From Acidobacteriota bacterium (GTDB lineage: Bacteria; Acidobacteriota; Terriglobia; Acidiferrales; UBA7541): DNA of 64,000 nucleotides. Every line of letters starts with the position of its first letter. The first letter of the stretch is position 1. Made by a program: the position numbers and the translations under genes. The notes beneath the pieces are model-generated. The model did not search any database and was not told the DNA's origin. It saw nothing but the letters and a program-made list of their open reading frames with translations. Shown piece after piece: positions 43,404 through 51,299 of the stretch. The stretch is from positions 1 through 64,000 of the forward strand of contig QHYH01000082.1 in the NCBI GenBank assembly GCA_003223215.1, written 5' to 3'.

Positions 43404-43713
43404 GTAGGAATTTGTACGATTCCTCTTCCTCTAATCCAAAGAACCCATAAATACGATAATAGAACTTGCCGCGAATGCACTTGATGGGATCGAACCGTAT
43501 TTCTGAGATTTCTCCTCCCTCGCCAACCAAGGGATCAAAAAATGGCTCGTCCCAAAGGCTCCGAGGCGTCACTTGCAAAAAACCTAGCCGGTCCTTGACT
43601 TCGTCGCGGTGATCCTCAGGAAGACTGTTGAACCAAGATTGGACTGGTTGCCCTTCATCAGCCGATTCAAAGTCGAGAAACGTCCACTTGCAGTCCTGGT
43701 CTTCCGAATTCAT
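43243..43713 (-). CDS. RelE/HigB-like (Gp49-type) toxin
   Basis: A 156-residue protein whose core (about residues 22-140) is the HigB/phage Gp49-like toxin fold: VQSWFNSLPEDHRDEVKDRL, LWDEPFFDPLVGEGGEISEI, GKFYYRIYGFFGLEEEE, YKFLHATNKKRRNDKDGKAI. Such toxins cleave mRNA on the ribosome. It is the first gene of the operon and begins 6 bp downstream (in transcription direction) of an operator-like palindrome. The C-terminal about 20 residues are an extension that exists only because of the overlap with the antitoxin gene. Confidence 0.85.
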   Translation of the reverse strand: MNSEDQDCKWTFLDFESADEGQPVQSWFNSLPEDHRDEVKDRLGFLQVTPRSLWDEPFFDPLVGEGGEISEIRFDPIKCIRGKFYYRIYGFFGLEEEESYKFLHATNKKRRNDKDGKAIAKRRLRQLQNGEAKLHQFNMDPEGPSEETGEKSRVTG

Positions 43714-43718
43714 AGGCT

Positions 43719-43787
43719 ACCACAAAAAAGGTGTAGGTCAAAGGGCGAAATTGAATGCAGTGCTTGATAGTACACCAAAATAGGTGT
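43719..43787 (-). promoter_or_regulatory. Two operator-like palindromes of the toxin-antitoxin operon
   Basis: On the minus strand ACACCTATTTTGGTGT (43772-43787) and ACACCTTTTTTGTGGT (43719-43734) share ACACC-T-n-TTTT-GT arms. Their centres are 53 bp apart (about five helical turns), and the second ends 5 bp before the toxin ATG. A TTGACC box between them may be the -35 element. This fits autoregulation by an HTH antitoxin. Confidence 0.6.
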
Positions 43788-44356
43788 GGAACAAGGGGCA
43801 CCGTCACCGTAGCCCCGAATCCTACTTGGTCCCCAGTCATCTTAGCATTACAGAGTGAGGGTCGAGAAAGAGAAATTCGGCGCGCTACTCTGGAAACTAC
43901 TGGACAGCCAAGCCCATGACAATCGCCTCGTAAAGATATTCCATCGCGCTTCTCCCGTGCTTTCGGTCACAGGCCTCTCGCGCCGCGAGGTTCAAACCGA
44001 TGCCGCCAGGAAGACTGACGCACTGTATGGCACTCCGCGCACAAGGCCAAATTCTTGATTGATGTGCCCGATTTTGCGCTGCTCGAACAACGGCGTTATT
44101 TGCAGTGTGGCTCCTCACGCGGAGAGATTGTGTGGTTGAAGGAGGGCGTTGTCAATGCCGCCAGAAGCTGAACGCGAAGGGCTCCTAAGAAAGTGTGCGG
44201 TTGTTGCGTTCTCTTCTGGATCCTCGCGGTGCTCACCGTCGCGGCGGCGTGTGGGTTTGGCGTTCACGTTGAGAGGCATCGCGGCGCAAGTAGTCCGGGC
44301 GGGGAATCGCTTCCCACGCCCTTCTCATTGCTGTTACCTTTGGTGGCGTTCTCATC
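43788..44356. other. Non-coding stretch with a possible decayed small gene
   Basis: A frame at 43855-44058 (MRVEKEKFGALLWKLLDSQA) opens like small conserved bacterial proteins of the VEKEKFDALL type, but the remainder loses any pattern, so I read it as a broken fragment at best. No other gene is supported here. Confidence 0.35.
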
Positions 44357-45169
44357 TCAGTCACCAAGCAGCTTCTCCAGCACCCCGGTAAGTTTCTTTC
44401 CCCATGAGAATTCCACGTCGGTAATGCCGAAAGATTCCGCCGACTCAAACAACTTCCGAATTTCCTCATCCGATGGTGCCGTCTTTCCATCCGCAACCTT
44501 TAATCGGCTTATGTATTTCGAATCTTCATCTCTTTGGAGTCCAAGTTGTTCCGCCGCCTTGAAGAACAGTTCCTCCCCGGTCTTCAATCTTTCCAATTCC
44601 TGCCGTAGATATCGCCGGGCGTCGGCCTGAGGTAACTTTTTGGAGATGATGAAGTACTTCAATCCGTAGAAAGCAAGTGGCTCCATCTTGTGCCACTCAA
44701 CGTCCTTCTTAAGGTCTGCGATCTTTTCCTCAACATCGGTAATGTGAAAGCGGCTTTCAGCATCTCTTTTGCGGAGTTCCGATTCCATCACGACGCCATC
44801 ATGAACATCTTGGTGCTTCGGAACGTCGATATCCTCGCCCTCATCTTCAATCAAACGGCACAGCACGTCCGTTCCTTCCAATCGGTATTCGTAAACGCTC
44901 TTCGACTGGCACGTGTCAAAGAGATAGTAGGTGCGGAAGTGATTCGGCATCGGTCGGTAGTTGAGACCGATATCAAGTTCAGTCGTGTGCCGCATTTCTT
45001 CTTTGTTCTCGAACACGAACTCGTTGCTCTTCCTCGATTTGTAATAGCCAACGAGGACAAAGGCGAATACGAGCACGAGAAAAACAAACGCCTGCCAATT
45101 CCGAAAATAGACAAGAGCAGCCCCGGCGACAAACGACAGAACATTATCGAAAGTGAACTTCATCCGCAT
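44357..45169 (-). CDS. Unknown membrane-anchored protein
   Basis: A 270-residue protein. It has two hydrophobic segments in residues 8-43 (VLSFVAGAALVYFRNWQAFV, FLVLVFAFVLVGYYKSRKSN), then a large cytoplasmic part with a helical charged stretch (about 130-165, ITDVEEKIADLKKDVEWHKM) and a C-terminal helix bundle (DARRYLRQELERLKTGEELF). No family is recognised. In mobile elements this type of cargo (membrane anchor plus soluble domain) is often an exclusion or defence effector, but here nothing in the sequence proves that. Confidence 0.65.
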   Translation of the reverse strand: MRMKFTFDNVLSFVAGAALVYFRNWQAFVFLVLVFAFVLVGYYKSRKSNEFVFENKEEMRHTTELDIGLNYRPMPNHFRTYYLFDTCQSKSVYEYRLEGTDVLCRLIEDEGEDIDVPKHQDVHDGVVMESELRKRDAESRFHITDVEEKIADLKKDVEWHKMEPLAFYGLKYFIISKKLPQADARRYLRQELERLKTGEELFFKAAEQLGLQRDEDSKYISRLKVADGKTAPSDEEIRKLFESAESFGITDVEFSWGKKLTGVLEKLLGD

Positions 45170-45393
45170 GGGTTGAGTCTACCGTTTTTGCCCTACCTCT
45201 CACTGAATCATCTCCGTTTAGGAAGGATATGATTCAAGCACTTCGGAATCTCCTATCCGCCAAAAAGGTGATATCCATGCCGTCCTCCATTCGCAGTGAT
45301 GGACGGAGTTTATCCCGTGGGACTTTGAAAAAGGAAGGGCCGAACGCGTTCGTTGCCGAAGTAGGGGTGGTATCGGAACGCGGCCGCGCGGAA

Positions 45394-45669
45394 TTATGCG
45401 TTGATTTTCCTGCGTGTCCTAACGGCTAGGTAAAATTCGACCGGCTCCTCGCCCTCGAGGAGAACATGCACCCGCCGCAACACGCGACGCCCATCCCGTC
45501 GTTCCGGGAAAATGTAACAGCCCCGCACCTTGTGCCCATCAAAGGAAAGTTCTCGGATGCAGCCTCGGAGTTTTCGCCGAAACGTCAACCAACGGGCTTC
45601 GAAGGCGTTCTGCTGAGCCATCACCGTAGCCACCCCGAACGCCATTTTACTCTTCGCTTCCGTTGCCAT
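45394..45669 (-). CDS. Small basic protein coupled to the integrase
   Basis: A 91-residue, Arg-rich protein (FEARWLTFRRKLRGCIRELS, GCYIFPERRDGRRVLRRVHV, FYLAVRTRRKINA). Its ATG directly follows the integrase stop with no spacer, so it is translated with it. Basic charge and coupling suggest a DNA-binding accessory, for instance a directionality factor; not proven. Confidence 0.6.
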   Translation of the reverse strand: MATEAKSKMAFGVATVMAQQNAFEARWLTFRRKLRGCIRELSFDGHKVRGCYIFPERRDGRRVLRRVHVLLEGEEPVEFYLAVRTRRKINA

Positions 45670-46839
45670 CTACTCACCCCCACGCCGCGTGCCCCGTTTT
45701 TGCTTTTCCAACTCACGTACGAAGTCCTTCTCCACCATCTCCAACAACCTACGGAATTTCCTCGTAGAACGTTTGATGTAGCTCGCTTTGGTTACGTCGC
45801 TGCTCGAGTGCCGGAGCACGTCCTTGATGTCTTCCAGAGCGACGCCTTTATCGTCGAGCGTCGTCGCCAGGAATCGCCGGAAGGCGTGAAGCCCGTGCCA
45901 GCAAAAAACACCCGCTTTCTCCAAGGCGGGTTTGACTTGCTGGTTGGTGAAATTTTCAAAGCGCATCGGATTATTATTCGAGTCGTGGAAGATGTATCCA
46001 TCGCCCGAGTTGCGCTTCAAATGTTCGTCGAGGGCCTTTTGAACGGTTTTGATGACGGGTACAGGTGCCCGGCTCGATTCCGTTTTTGTCGTGTCCACTT
46101 CGCCTTGGTACACCGAGCGGACGATATTCAGTTCTTGCTTCTTTCTGTCGTAATCCTCCCAGCGAAGACCGGCTAGCTCGCCCTTGCGCAAGGCCGTGAA
46201 AGCCGCCACGATTACAGCAGCCTTAGCGTCCGGATGTTCCTCCAAAGTTTTCACCATCACAGCCACTTCATGGACGCTGTAAGCGTAAGTATCAGGAGGC
46301 TTGCCCTTCGGAACTGCGGCATCACGCACCGGATTGAAAGGGATGAGACCTTGCCGAGCCGCTTGTCTGAAGGCACTGCTTAAAAAGTTCTTCATATTGT
46401 TGTAGGTGGTTTTGGCGAAGTCCGTGTCATCAGCCACGTTTTGAAGCAGTTGGTCAATATCCACAACTCGCACGGCACGCAATTCCATGTCTTTGAGGTA
46501 GGGTTGTAGGCTGTCGTAGGCGGCTTGATATCCGCCCTGCGTGGATTTCTTGAGCTTGTTGCCCCGGCCTCCTTCACCACGTTGAAGGAATTGCTGCAAG
46601 AAAGTATCCACGCTATCCGTGGATTCCGGCCGATGGGTACCGAGGTTCAGCGGGAGCAGATACTTTTGAGCCAAAGCCTCGACGCTTTTTTCGGTTTGAT
46701 ATTCCCGGCATCTGTCGGCCAGCTTTATGGATTTGCGCTTCTTGACGGGCTTGCCGTTCACCAATTCCGTGACCCAATAGCGCAGTTGCCAGTACGTTGG
46801 GTTTTTCTTCGGCCACGCCCGTATTTGACCACGTTGCAC
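45670..46839 (-). CDS. Tyrosine recombinase integrase of the 18.4 kb element
   Basis: A 389-residue phage-type integrase. There is an N-terminal arm-binding part (about 1-60, YWQLRYWVTELVNGKPVKKR), a core-binding SAM-like domain (about 75-165) and a catalytic domain (about 185-360). Catalytic residues are R218 in TALRKGELAGL, K252, H318 and R321 in HAFRR, H344 in VLRHSS and nucleophile Y354 in ASYIK. It starts 113 bp from the right att core and reads inward, a classic arrangement. The two tandem GGGTACA motifs and the core lie upstream of its start, so its promoter region is part of the att site. Confidence 0.95.
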   Translation of the reverse strand: MQRGQIRAWPKKNPTYWQLRYWVTELVNGKPVKKRKSIKLADRCREYQTEKSVEALAQKYLLPLNLGTHRPESTDSVDTFLQQFLQRGEGGRGNKLKKSTQGGYQAAYDSLQPYLKDMELRAVRVVDIDQLLQNVADDTDFAKTTYNNMKNFLSSAFRQAARQGLIPFNPVRDAAVPKGKPPDTYAYSVHEVAVMVKTLEEHPDAKAAVIVAAFTALRKGELAGLRWEDYDRKKQELNIVRSVYQGEVDTTKTESSRAPVPVIKTVQKALDEHLKRNSGDGYIFHDSNNNPMRFENFTNQQVKPALEKAGVFCWHGLHAFRRFLATTLDDKGVALEDIKDVLRHSSSDVTKASYIKRSTRKFRRLLEMVEKDFVRELEKQKRGTRRGGE

Positions 46840-46884
46840 AAGAGCCTCCTTTCACCTATTCTCTCAATTCGAGGGCAGTTGAGT

Positions 46885-46903
46885 GGGTACATGCTGGGTA
46901 CAC
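46885..46903 (+). promoter_or_regulatory. Right pair of GGGTACA(C/T) arm-type motifs
   Basis: GGGTACAT (46885) and GGGTACAC (46896), 11 bp apart, are in the same orientation as the four copies near the left end. They lie between the right core and the integrase start, as expected for integrase arm sites. Confidence 0.65.
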
Positions 46904-46951
46904 ACATCGTAAGAATCAACAAGCAGATGTGCGTTTCTAAGATGGTAACCG

Positions 46952-46964
46952 TAGTTTTCAAAAC
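46952..46964 (+). repeat. Right att core (13-bp direct repeat)
   Basis: TAGTTTTCAAAAC is identical to 28527-28539. The chromosome resumes immediately after, 41 bp before the sdhC start codon. Confidence 0.75.
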
Positions 46965-47005
46965 GGGATTTTCTGTCTAGTCTAGGCAGGCGCGAGGGGG
47001 TGCAC

Positions 47006-47764
47006 ATGGCCGATGTTGTGAATCCGCCGGCCGCCGGGCGCAGCTTCGGTCGAACCCAGCGGCACGATACCTGGTGGGTCGAGATTGTTCCGGTTGTTGT
47101 GCTGCTGGGGGGGTTCGGCTTTTACGCCACTCTGCGGGCCTTTGAGGGCCGTTTCTACGAATGGGGGCCATACCTCTCCCCTTTTTATTCTCCGCTGATC
47201 GACCCCCATCACCATTGGTGGCTGCTTTCTCCCGCGTTGCTGATTCTGGGCGGCCCGCTGGGATTCCGCGTGACCTGCTACTACTACCGGAAGGCCTATT
47301 ATCGCGCGTTCTTTCTCGACCCCCCGGCCTGTATGGTCAGCGAGGGCCGCAGAACGTATCGCGGCGAGACGGCATTTCCCTTCATCCTGCAAAATCTGCA
47401 TCGCTATTTTTTCTATATCGCGGTGATTTTCCTCGCTTTTCTCTGGCGTGACGCCGTTCGCGCCTTCTTCTTCGATGGCACCGTAGGAGTCGGTGTGGGC
47501 ACGCTGGTTTTGCTCGTTAACGTGATTCTGCTAAGCCTTTACACGCTCTCCTGTCACTCTCTGCGCCACCTGGCCGGCGGAAAGCTCGACTGCTTCTACT
47601 GCGCCGCTTTCGGCCCGCCGCGCCACAAGACCTGGCAATGGCTGAGCGGTTTGAACCAACGCCACATGCTGTTCGCCTGGGCCAGTCTTGTTTCCGTCGG
47701 CTTGGCCGACTTGTATGTACGGCTGGTATCCTGTGGCGCCATTCGCGACGTGAGGCTGTTTTGA
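47006..47764 (+). CDS. sdhC: Succinate dehydrogenase/fumarate reductase membrane cytochrome b subunit
   Basis: A 252-residue membrane protein with about five hydrophobic segments (near 26-48, 70-95, 124-145, 155-180, 215-240) and several His residues at helix ends (DPHHHWWLL, NLHRYFFYI, SCHSLRHLAGG) that could hold haem. It anchors the SdhAB pair and passes electrons to quinone. ATG at 47006 has gaggggg upstream. Its stop overlaps the sdhA start by 3 bp. With the core repeat 41 bp away, the integrated element sits where the operon's promoter should be. Confidence 0.82.
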   Translation: MADVVNPPAAGRSFGRTQRHDTWWVEIVPVVVLLGGFGFYATLRAFEGRFYEWGPYLSPFYSPLIDPHHHWWLLSPALLILGGPLGFRVTCYYYRKAYYRAFFLDPPACMVSEGRRTYRGETAFPFILQNLHRYFFYIAVIFLAFLWRDAVRAFFFDGTVGVGVGTLVLLVNVILLSLYTLSCHSLRHLAGGKLDCFYCAAFGPPRHKTWQWLSGLNQRHMLFAWASLVSVGLADLYVRLVSCGAIRDVRLF

Positions 47765-49500
47765 GCGACCGTTTCGAAACTCACGAGCACGACGTGCTGA
47801 TCATCGGCGCGGGCGGCGCGGGCCTGCGCGCGGCGATCGAAGCGCTAGGCCAGGGCGCTTCGGTCGGCGTTGTGTCGAAATCGCTGCTCGGCAAAGCGCA
47901 CACGGTGATGGCGGAAGGCGGCATCGCCGCGGCCATGGGCAACGTCGACGCCGCCGACGACTGGCGCACACACTTCGGCGACACGATGCGTGGCGGGAAA
48001 ATGCTCAACAACTGGCGCATGGCGCAGATTCACGCACAAGAAGCCCCCGATCGCGTGCGCGAACTCGAGCTTTGGGGCGCGCTCTTCGATCGCACCGAGA
48101 AGGGTCAGATTCTGCAACGCGCTTTCGGCGGCCACACGCACAAGCGGCTGTGCCACGTAGGCGACCGCACCGGGCTCGAAATGATTCGCACGCTGCAAGA
48201 CCGCGGCGTGCAAATGGGCTTCGACGTGTACATGGAATGCACCATCACGCGGCTGCTCAGAGATGGCGATCGCATTGCCGGCGCGTTCGGCTATTGGCGC
48301 GAACACGGCCGCTTTGTTGTTTTCAAAGCCAAGTCCGTGGTCATGGCCACAGGCGGCATTGGCAAAGCCTGGCCGATCACCTCGAACTCCTGGGAATACA
48401 CCGGCGACGGCATGGCTCTTGCGTACGAGGCGGGAGCCGAGTTGATGGACATGGAGTTCGTGCAATTTCATCCCACCGGAATGGTGTGGCCTCCCGGGGT
48501 GCAAGGAATCCTCGTCACGGAAGCGGTTCGTGGCGAAGGAGGCATCCTCCGCAACAAGGTCGGCGAGCGCTTCATGGAGCGTTACGACAAGCAACGGATG
48601 GAACTGTCCACGCGCGATGTGGTCGCCCGCGCGATTTACACGGAAGTGCGGGAAGGTCGCGGCACCGAGCATGGTGGCGCTTACCTGGACATCTCGCACA
48701 AACCCGCCGAATACGTGAAGCGCAAACTGCCCAGCATGTACCATCAATTCCTCGAACTCGCGGACGTGGACATCACCAAAGGGCCCATGGAAGTTGGTCC
48801 AACGTGCCACTATATGATGGGTGGCATCCGCGTCGACGCCGAGACCGCTCAAAGCTCGCTCCCGGGTCTGTTCGCCGCCGGAGAAGCAGCCGCAGGTTTG
48901 CATGGCGCTAACCGTCTCGGCGGCAATTCCCTTTCCGACCTCCTGGTCTTCGGGCGCCGTGCGGGCCTAGCAGCGGCAAAGCACGCAAGCACCACACCGG
49001 CATCGGCAGTCGACGCTGCGCAAATCGATGAGGCCGAACATGAGGCTCTCGCACCTTTTCAGCAAAAACAAGGCGAGAGCCCCTACGCGATTCACCGCGA
49101 CCTGCAGGACTCCATGCAGAAGCTCGTAGGCATCTTCCGCAACAAGGAAGACCTCGAACGTTCATTGGGCGAGATCGACAAGGCGAAGAAACGGCTGGGA
49201 CGCGTGAGCGTTGAAGGTTCGCGGCTATATAATCCGGGATGGCACCTGGCGCTGGATTTGAAATCGATGCTGACCGTTTCCGAAGCGGTCGCCTTGAGCG
49301 CACTGGCTCGCGAAGAGAGCCGCGGCGCCCACAGCCGGATCGATTTTCAGAAGCTGGACCCATCCTGGGGAGCAAAGAACAACATTATCCAGCGCGATGG
49401 CGAAGCCATGAAGCTTCGTCAGGAAAATGTTCCGGAAATGCCCGACGAGTTGCGCTCGCTGCTCGCTGAAGAAAAGGGCGAGACGGCCCGCCGCGGGTGA
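47761..49500 (+). CDS. sdhA: Succinate dehydrogenase/fumarate reductase flavoprotein
   Basis: A 579-residue FAD subunit. It has VLIIGAGGAGLRAAIEALGQ (FAD-binding), the covalent-FAD region AHTVMAEGGIAAAMGN, substrate-site motifs (FVQFHPTGM, TEAVRGEGGILRN, STRDVVARAI) and GLFAAGEAAAGLHGANRLGG near the C-terminus. The TTG start at 47761 overlaps the sdhC stop (TTGA). It catalyses succinate-fumarate interconversion at the inner membrane face. Confidence 0.95.
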   Translation: MSDRFETHEHDVLIIGAGGAGLRAAIEALGQGASVGVVSKSLLGKAHTVMAEGGIAAAMGNVDAADDWRTHFGDTMRGGKMLNNWRMAQIHAQEAPDRVRELELWGALFDRTEKGQILQRAFGGHTHKRLCHVGDRTGLEMIRTLQDRGVQMGFDVYMECTITRLLRDGDRIAGAFGYWREHGRFVVFKAKSVVMATGGIGKAWPITSNSWEYTGDGMALAYEAGAELMDMEFVQFHPTGMVWPPGVQGILVTEAVRGEGGILRNKVGERFMERYDKQRMELSTRDVVARAIYTEVREGRGTEHGGAYLDISHKPAEYVKRKLPSMYHQFLELADVDITKGPMEVGPTCHYMMGGIRVDAETAQSSLPGLFAAGEAAAGLHGANRLGGNSLSDLLVFGRRAGLAAAKHASTTPASAVDAAQIDEAEHEALAPFQQKQGESPYAIHRDLQDSMQKLVGIFRNKEDLERSLGEIDKAKKRLGRVSVEGSRLYNPGWHLALDLKSMLTVSEAVALSALAREESRGAHSRIDFQKLDPSWGAKNNIIQRDGEAMKLRQENVPEMPDELRSLLAEEKGETARRG

Positions 49501-49510
49501 AGGATTGGTC

Positions 49511-49903
49511 ATGGATATGCCGTGGAAGAAAATCGCGCCAGTCAATCCGAACGCGGAATACCTCGCCCTGCTCACGTATTTGCCGCTCAAGAAGCACCGC
49601 GCCATTCCGCGTTTTCTCTGGTCTACGTTTGCGATTCAAAAGCAACTTGCCGGCTCCGCAGGCATCCTGGGCTATGCCCTGCGTGCGAAGCCCCTCGAGA
49701 GAAATTTCTGGACCATGTCGGCATGGCTGGACGAGAAGTCCTTGATGGATTTCACTGTTCGGATTCCGCATTCTCGGGTCATGAAAGCTCTCGCCCCGCT
49801 TATGGGTTCGACGAGATTCATCAGGTGGAAAGTTGCCGGGTCGGACGTCCCGTTGCGTTGGGACGTCGCAATCGAGCGTGCGAAACAAGAGGCGCGACCA
49901 TGA
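49511..49903 (+). CDS. DUF3291/ABM-like protein inside the sdh operon
   Basis: A 130-residue protein: YLALLTYLPLKKHRAIPRFL, GILGYALRAKPLERNFWTMS, HSRVMKALAPLMGSTRFIRW. The ferredoxin-like fold pattern fits DUF3291/antibiotic-biosynthesis-monooxygenase relatives, some of which bind haem. It starts 10 bp after sdhA and its stop overlaps the sdhB start (ATGA), so it is co-translated with the respiratory complex. A role in assembly is possible but unproven. Confidence 0.7.
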   Translation: MDMPWKKIAPVNPNAEYLALLTYLPLKKHRAIPRFLWSTFAIQKQLAGSAGILGYALRAKPLERNFWTMSAWLDEKSLMDFTVRIPHSRVMKALAPLMGSTRFIRWKVAGSDVPLRWDVAIERAKQEARP

Positions 49904-50634
49904 GGGAAGCCACCCTGCGCGTTTTTCGCGGTGAAACTACCGGCGGGAAGACCGCCGATTACCGTGTGCCCGTTGCCCCGGGCATGGTCGTTCTGGATGC
50001 GCTGCACTACATCCAGGGCCACCTCGCTCCCGACCTGGCAGTGCGCTGGAACTGCAAAGCAGGAAAGTGCGGTTCGTGCTCGGCTGAAGTAAACGGACGT
50101 CCGCGGCTCACTTGCAAGACGCGCATGGACTCCCTGCCTCTGGACAAGCCCGTCACCGTCTTGCCGATGAAGGCGTTTCCGCTCATCAAGGATCTGGTCA
50201 CCGACGTCTCCTGGAATTTCCGCATCAACAAGAGGATTCCCCCCTTCCAGCCGCGGCCGGACGCCGAATGGAAAATCGACCAGAGAGACGTGGACCGCGT
50301 CCAAGAGTTCCGCAAGTGCATCGAATGTTTTCTCTGCCAGAACGTTTGCCACGTTCTGCGCGAGCACGACAAGAAGGAAGAGTTCGCGGGGCCGCGCTTT
50401 TTTGTGCGCGTCGCGGGTCTGGAGATGCACCCCATGGACGGCGCATCGCGCGCTGGGCTGCTCCGCAAGGAATTGGGCATCGGCCTGTGCAACATCACAA
50501 AGTGCTGCACCGAGGTCTGCCCGGAAGAGATTCGCATCACGGACAATGCCATTATCCCGCTCAAAGAGCGCGTCGTGGATGAATTCTATGACCCGCTCCT
50601 CATGTTGGTCCGCAAGATCCGCGGTGCGAGGTAA
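49900..50634 (+). CDS. sdhB: Succinate dehydrogenase/fumarate reductase iron-sulfur subunit
   Basis: A 244-residue protein. The [2Fe-2S] motif is NCKAGKCGSCSAEVNG with a later Cys in RLTCKT; the further clusters are carried by CIECFLCQNVC and CNITKCCTEVCPEE. It transfers electrons from FAD to the membrane subunit. The first 4Fe-type motif ends CHV rather than the usual CP, a small deviation. The start overlaps the previous gene. Confidence 0.93.
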   Translation: MREATLRVFRGETTGGKTADYRVPVAPGMVVLDALHYIQGHLAPDLAVRWNCKAGKCGSCSAEVNGRPRLTCKTRMDSLPLDKPVTVLPMKAFPLIKDLVTDVSWNFRINKRIPPFQPRPDAEWKIDQRDVDRVQEFRKCIECFLCQNVCHVLREHDKKEEFAGPRFFVRVAGLEMHPMDGASRAGLLRKELGIGLCNITKCCTEVCPEEIRITDNAIIPLKERVVDEFYDPLLMLVRKIRGAR

Positions 50635-50661
50635 CAACCAGGCTAAAGGCAAGGAGGATTC

Positions 50662-51171
50662 ATGCCACTCCATTTAAAACCCATCTCCAAGGCTGGCATT
50701 TCCGAAGCCATCGCCAAGGTGGATCTCTACCGCTCGCTGAACGAGCCGGAAGAGGCGGAGTCCATCTGCCGCGACATTCTGGCGGTCGACCCAACACACC
50801 AATTGGCGATCCGGCTCCTCGGTTTGGCGATCACCGACCAGTTCTGCGGTGAGATTTCGGATCGCTGGGGCGAAGCCCAGGAAAGTTTCAACAAACTCAG
50901 CGATCCCTACGAGCGCATCTACTACACAGGACTGCTGCACGAACGGCGAGCCAAAGCGCAGTTGCGTGCCGGCCGTCTGCCGCACACGCTGACCCCGCTT
51001 TTCGAGGAAGCCCTAAGCTGCTTCGCCGAAGCTGAGAAGATTCGCCCCTCGGGAAACGACGACGCGATCCTTCGCTGGAACCGCTGCGTGCGGCTGTTGC
51101 AAAGTCATCCCGAATTTCAGGAAGAGAACCAATCGGTGGGATTCGACGTCCAGGACAGCTCCCCGGTCTGA
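50662..51171 (+). CDS. Small TPR-like protein
   Basis: A 169-residue protein with at least two tetratricopeptide-like helix pairs (VDLYRSLNEPEEAESICRDI, LAVDPTHQLAIRLLGLAITD; FEEALSCFAEAEKIRPSGND). Good ribosome site (aaggaggattc). It lies 27 bp after sdhB, probably in the same transcript, where it may help complex assembly. The function is unproven. Confidence 0.75.
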   Translation: MPLHLKPISKAGISEAIAKVDLYRSLNEPEEAESICRDILAVDPTHQLAIRLLGLAITDQFCGEISDRWGEAQESFNKLSDPYERIYYTGLLHERRAKAQLRAGRLPHTLTPLFEEALSCFAEAEKIRPSGNDDAILRWNRCVRLLQSHPEFQEENQSVGFDVQDSSPV

Positions 51172-51299
51172 GCGGTTCAACTTAGGCCTGGCAGACGACA
51201 AAGCTCGGTCATCAGCGCGATCCCCAAAGAGTCTTGATCCGGCGCAAAGACGCTGCCAGGGTCGCAATCCTTGACCCGGTACAGTGAGCGCGCGACGGG
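51172..51299. other. Short convergent intergenic region
   Basis: Transcription from the sdh operon meets the minus-strand YbaK-like gene here. I see no clear terminator. Confidence 0.3.

Larger units (their letters stand above)
28527..46964 (+). mobile_element. 18.4 kb integrated element, satellite/prophage-like
   Basis: Ends are set by an exact 13-bp direct repeat (28527-28539 and 46952-46964), with GGTACA-type motif clusters just inside each end. The integrase gene starts 113 bp from the right core. Contents left to right: excisionase-like gene, unknowns, PrimPol/helicase-like replicase, iteron-like repeats, structured non-coding DNA, a second tyrosine recombinase with flanking inverted repeats, large terminase, seven small unknown genes including a collagen-like protein, then on the minus strand a toxin-antitoxin triad, a membrane protein, a small protein and the integrase. 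No portal, capsid, tail, lysis or conjugation gene was recognised. Size and gene set fit a phage satellite-like element; a reduced prophage is the main alternative. Confidence 0.85.

Noticed and set aside
45229-45429. A plus-strand 66-codon frame
   Set aside because: It overlaps the well-supported 91-residue minus-strand gene and has no recognisable sequence.
47845-48903. A 352-codon frame on the minus strand opposite sdhA
   Set aside because: It is a shadow of the strongly supported flavoprotein gene and has His/Ala-rich composition typical of antisense frames in GC-rich DNA.
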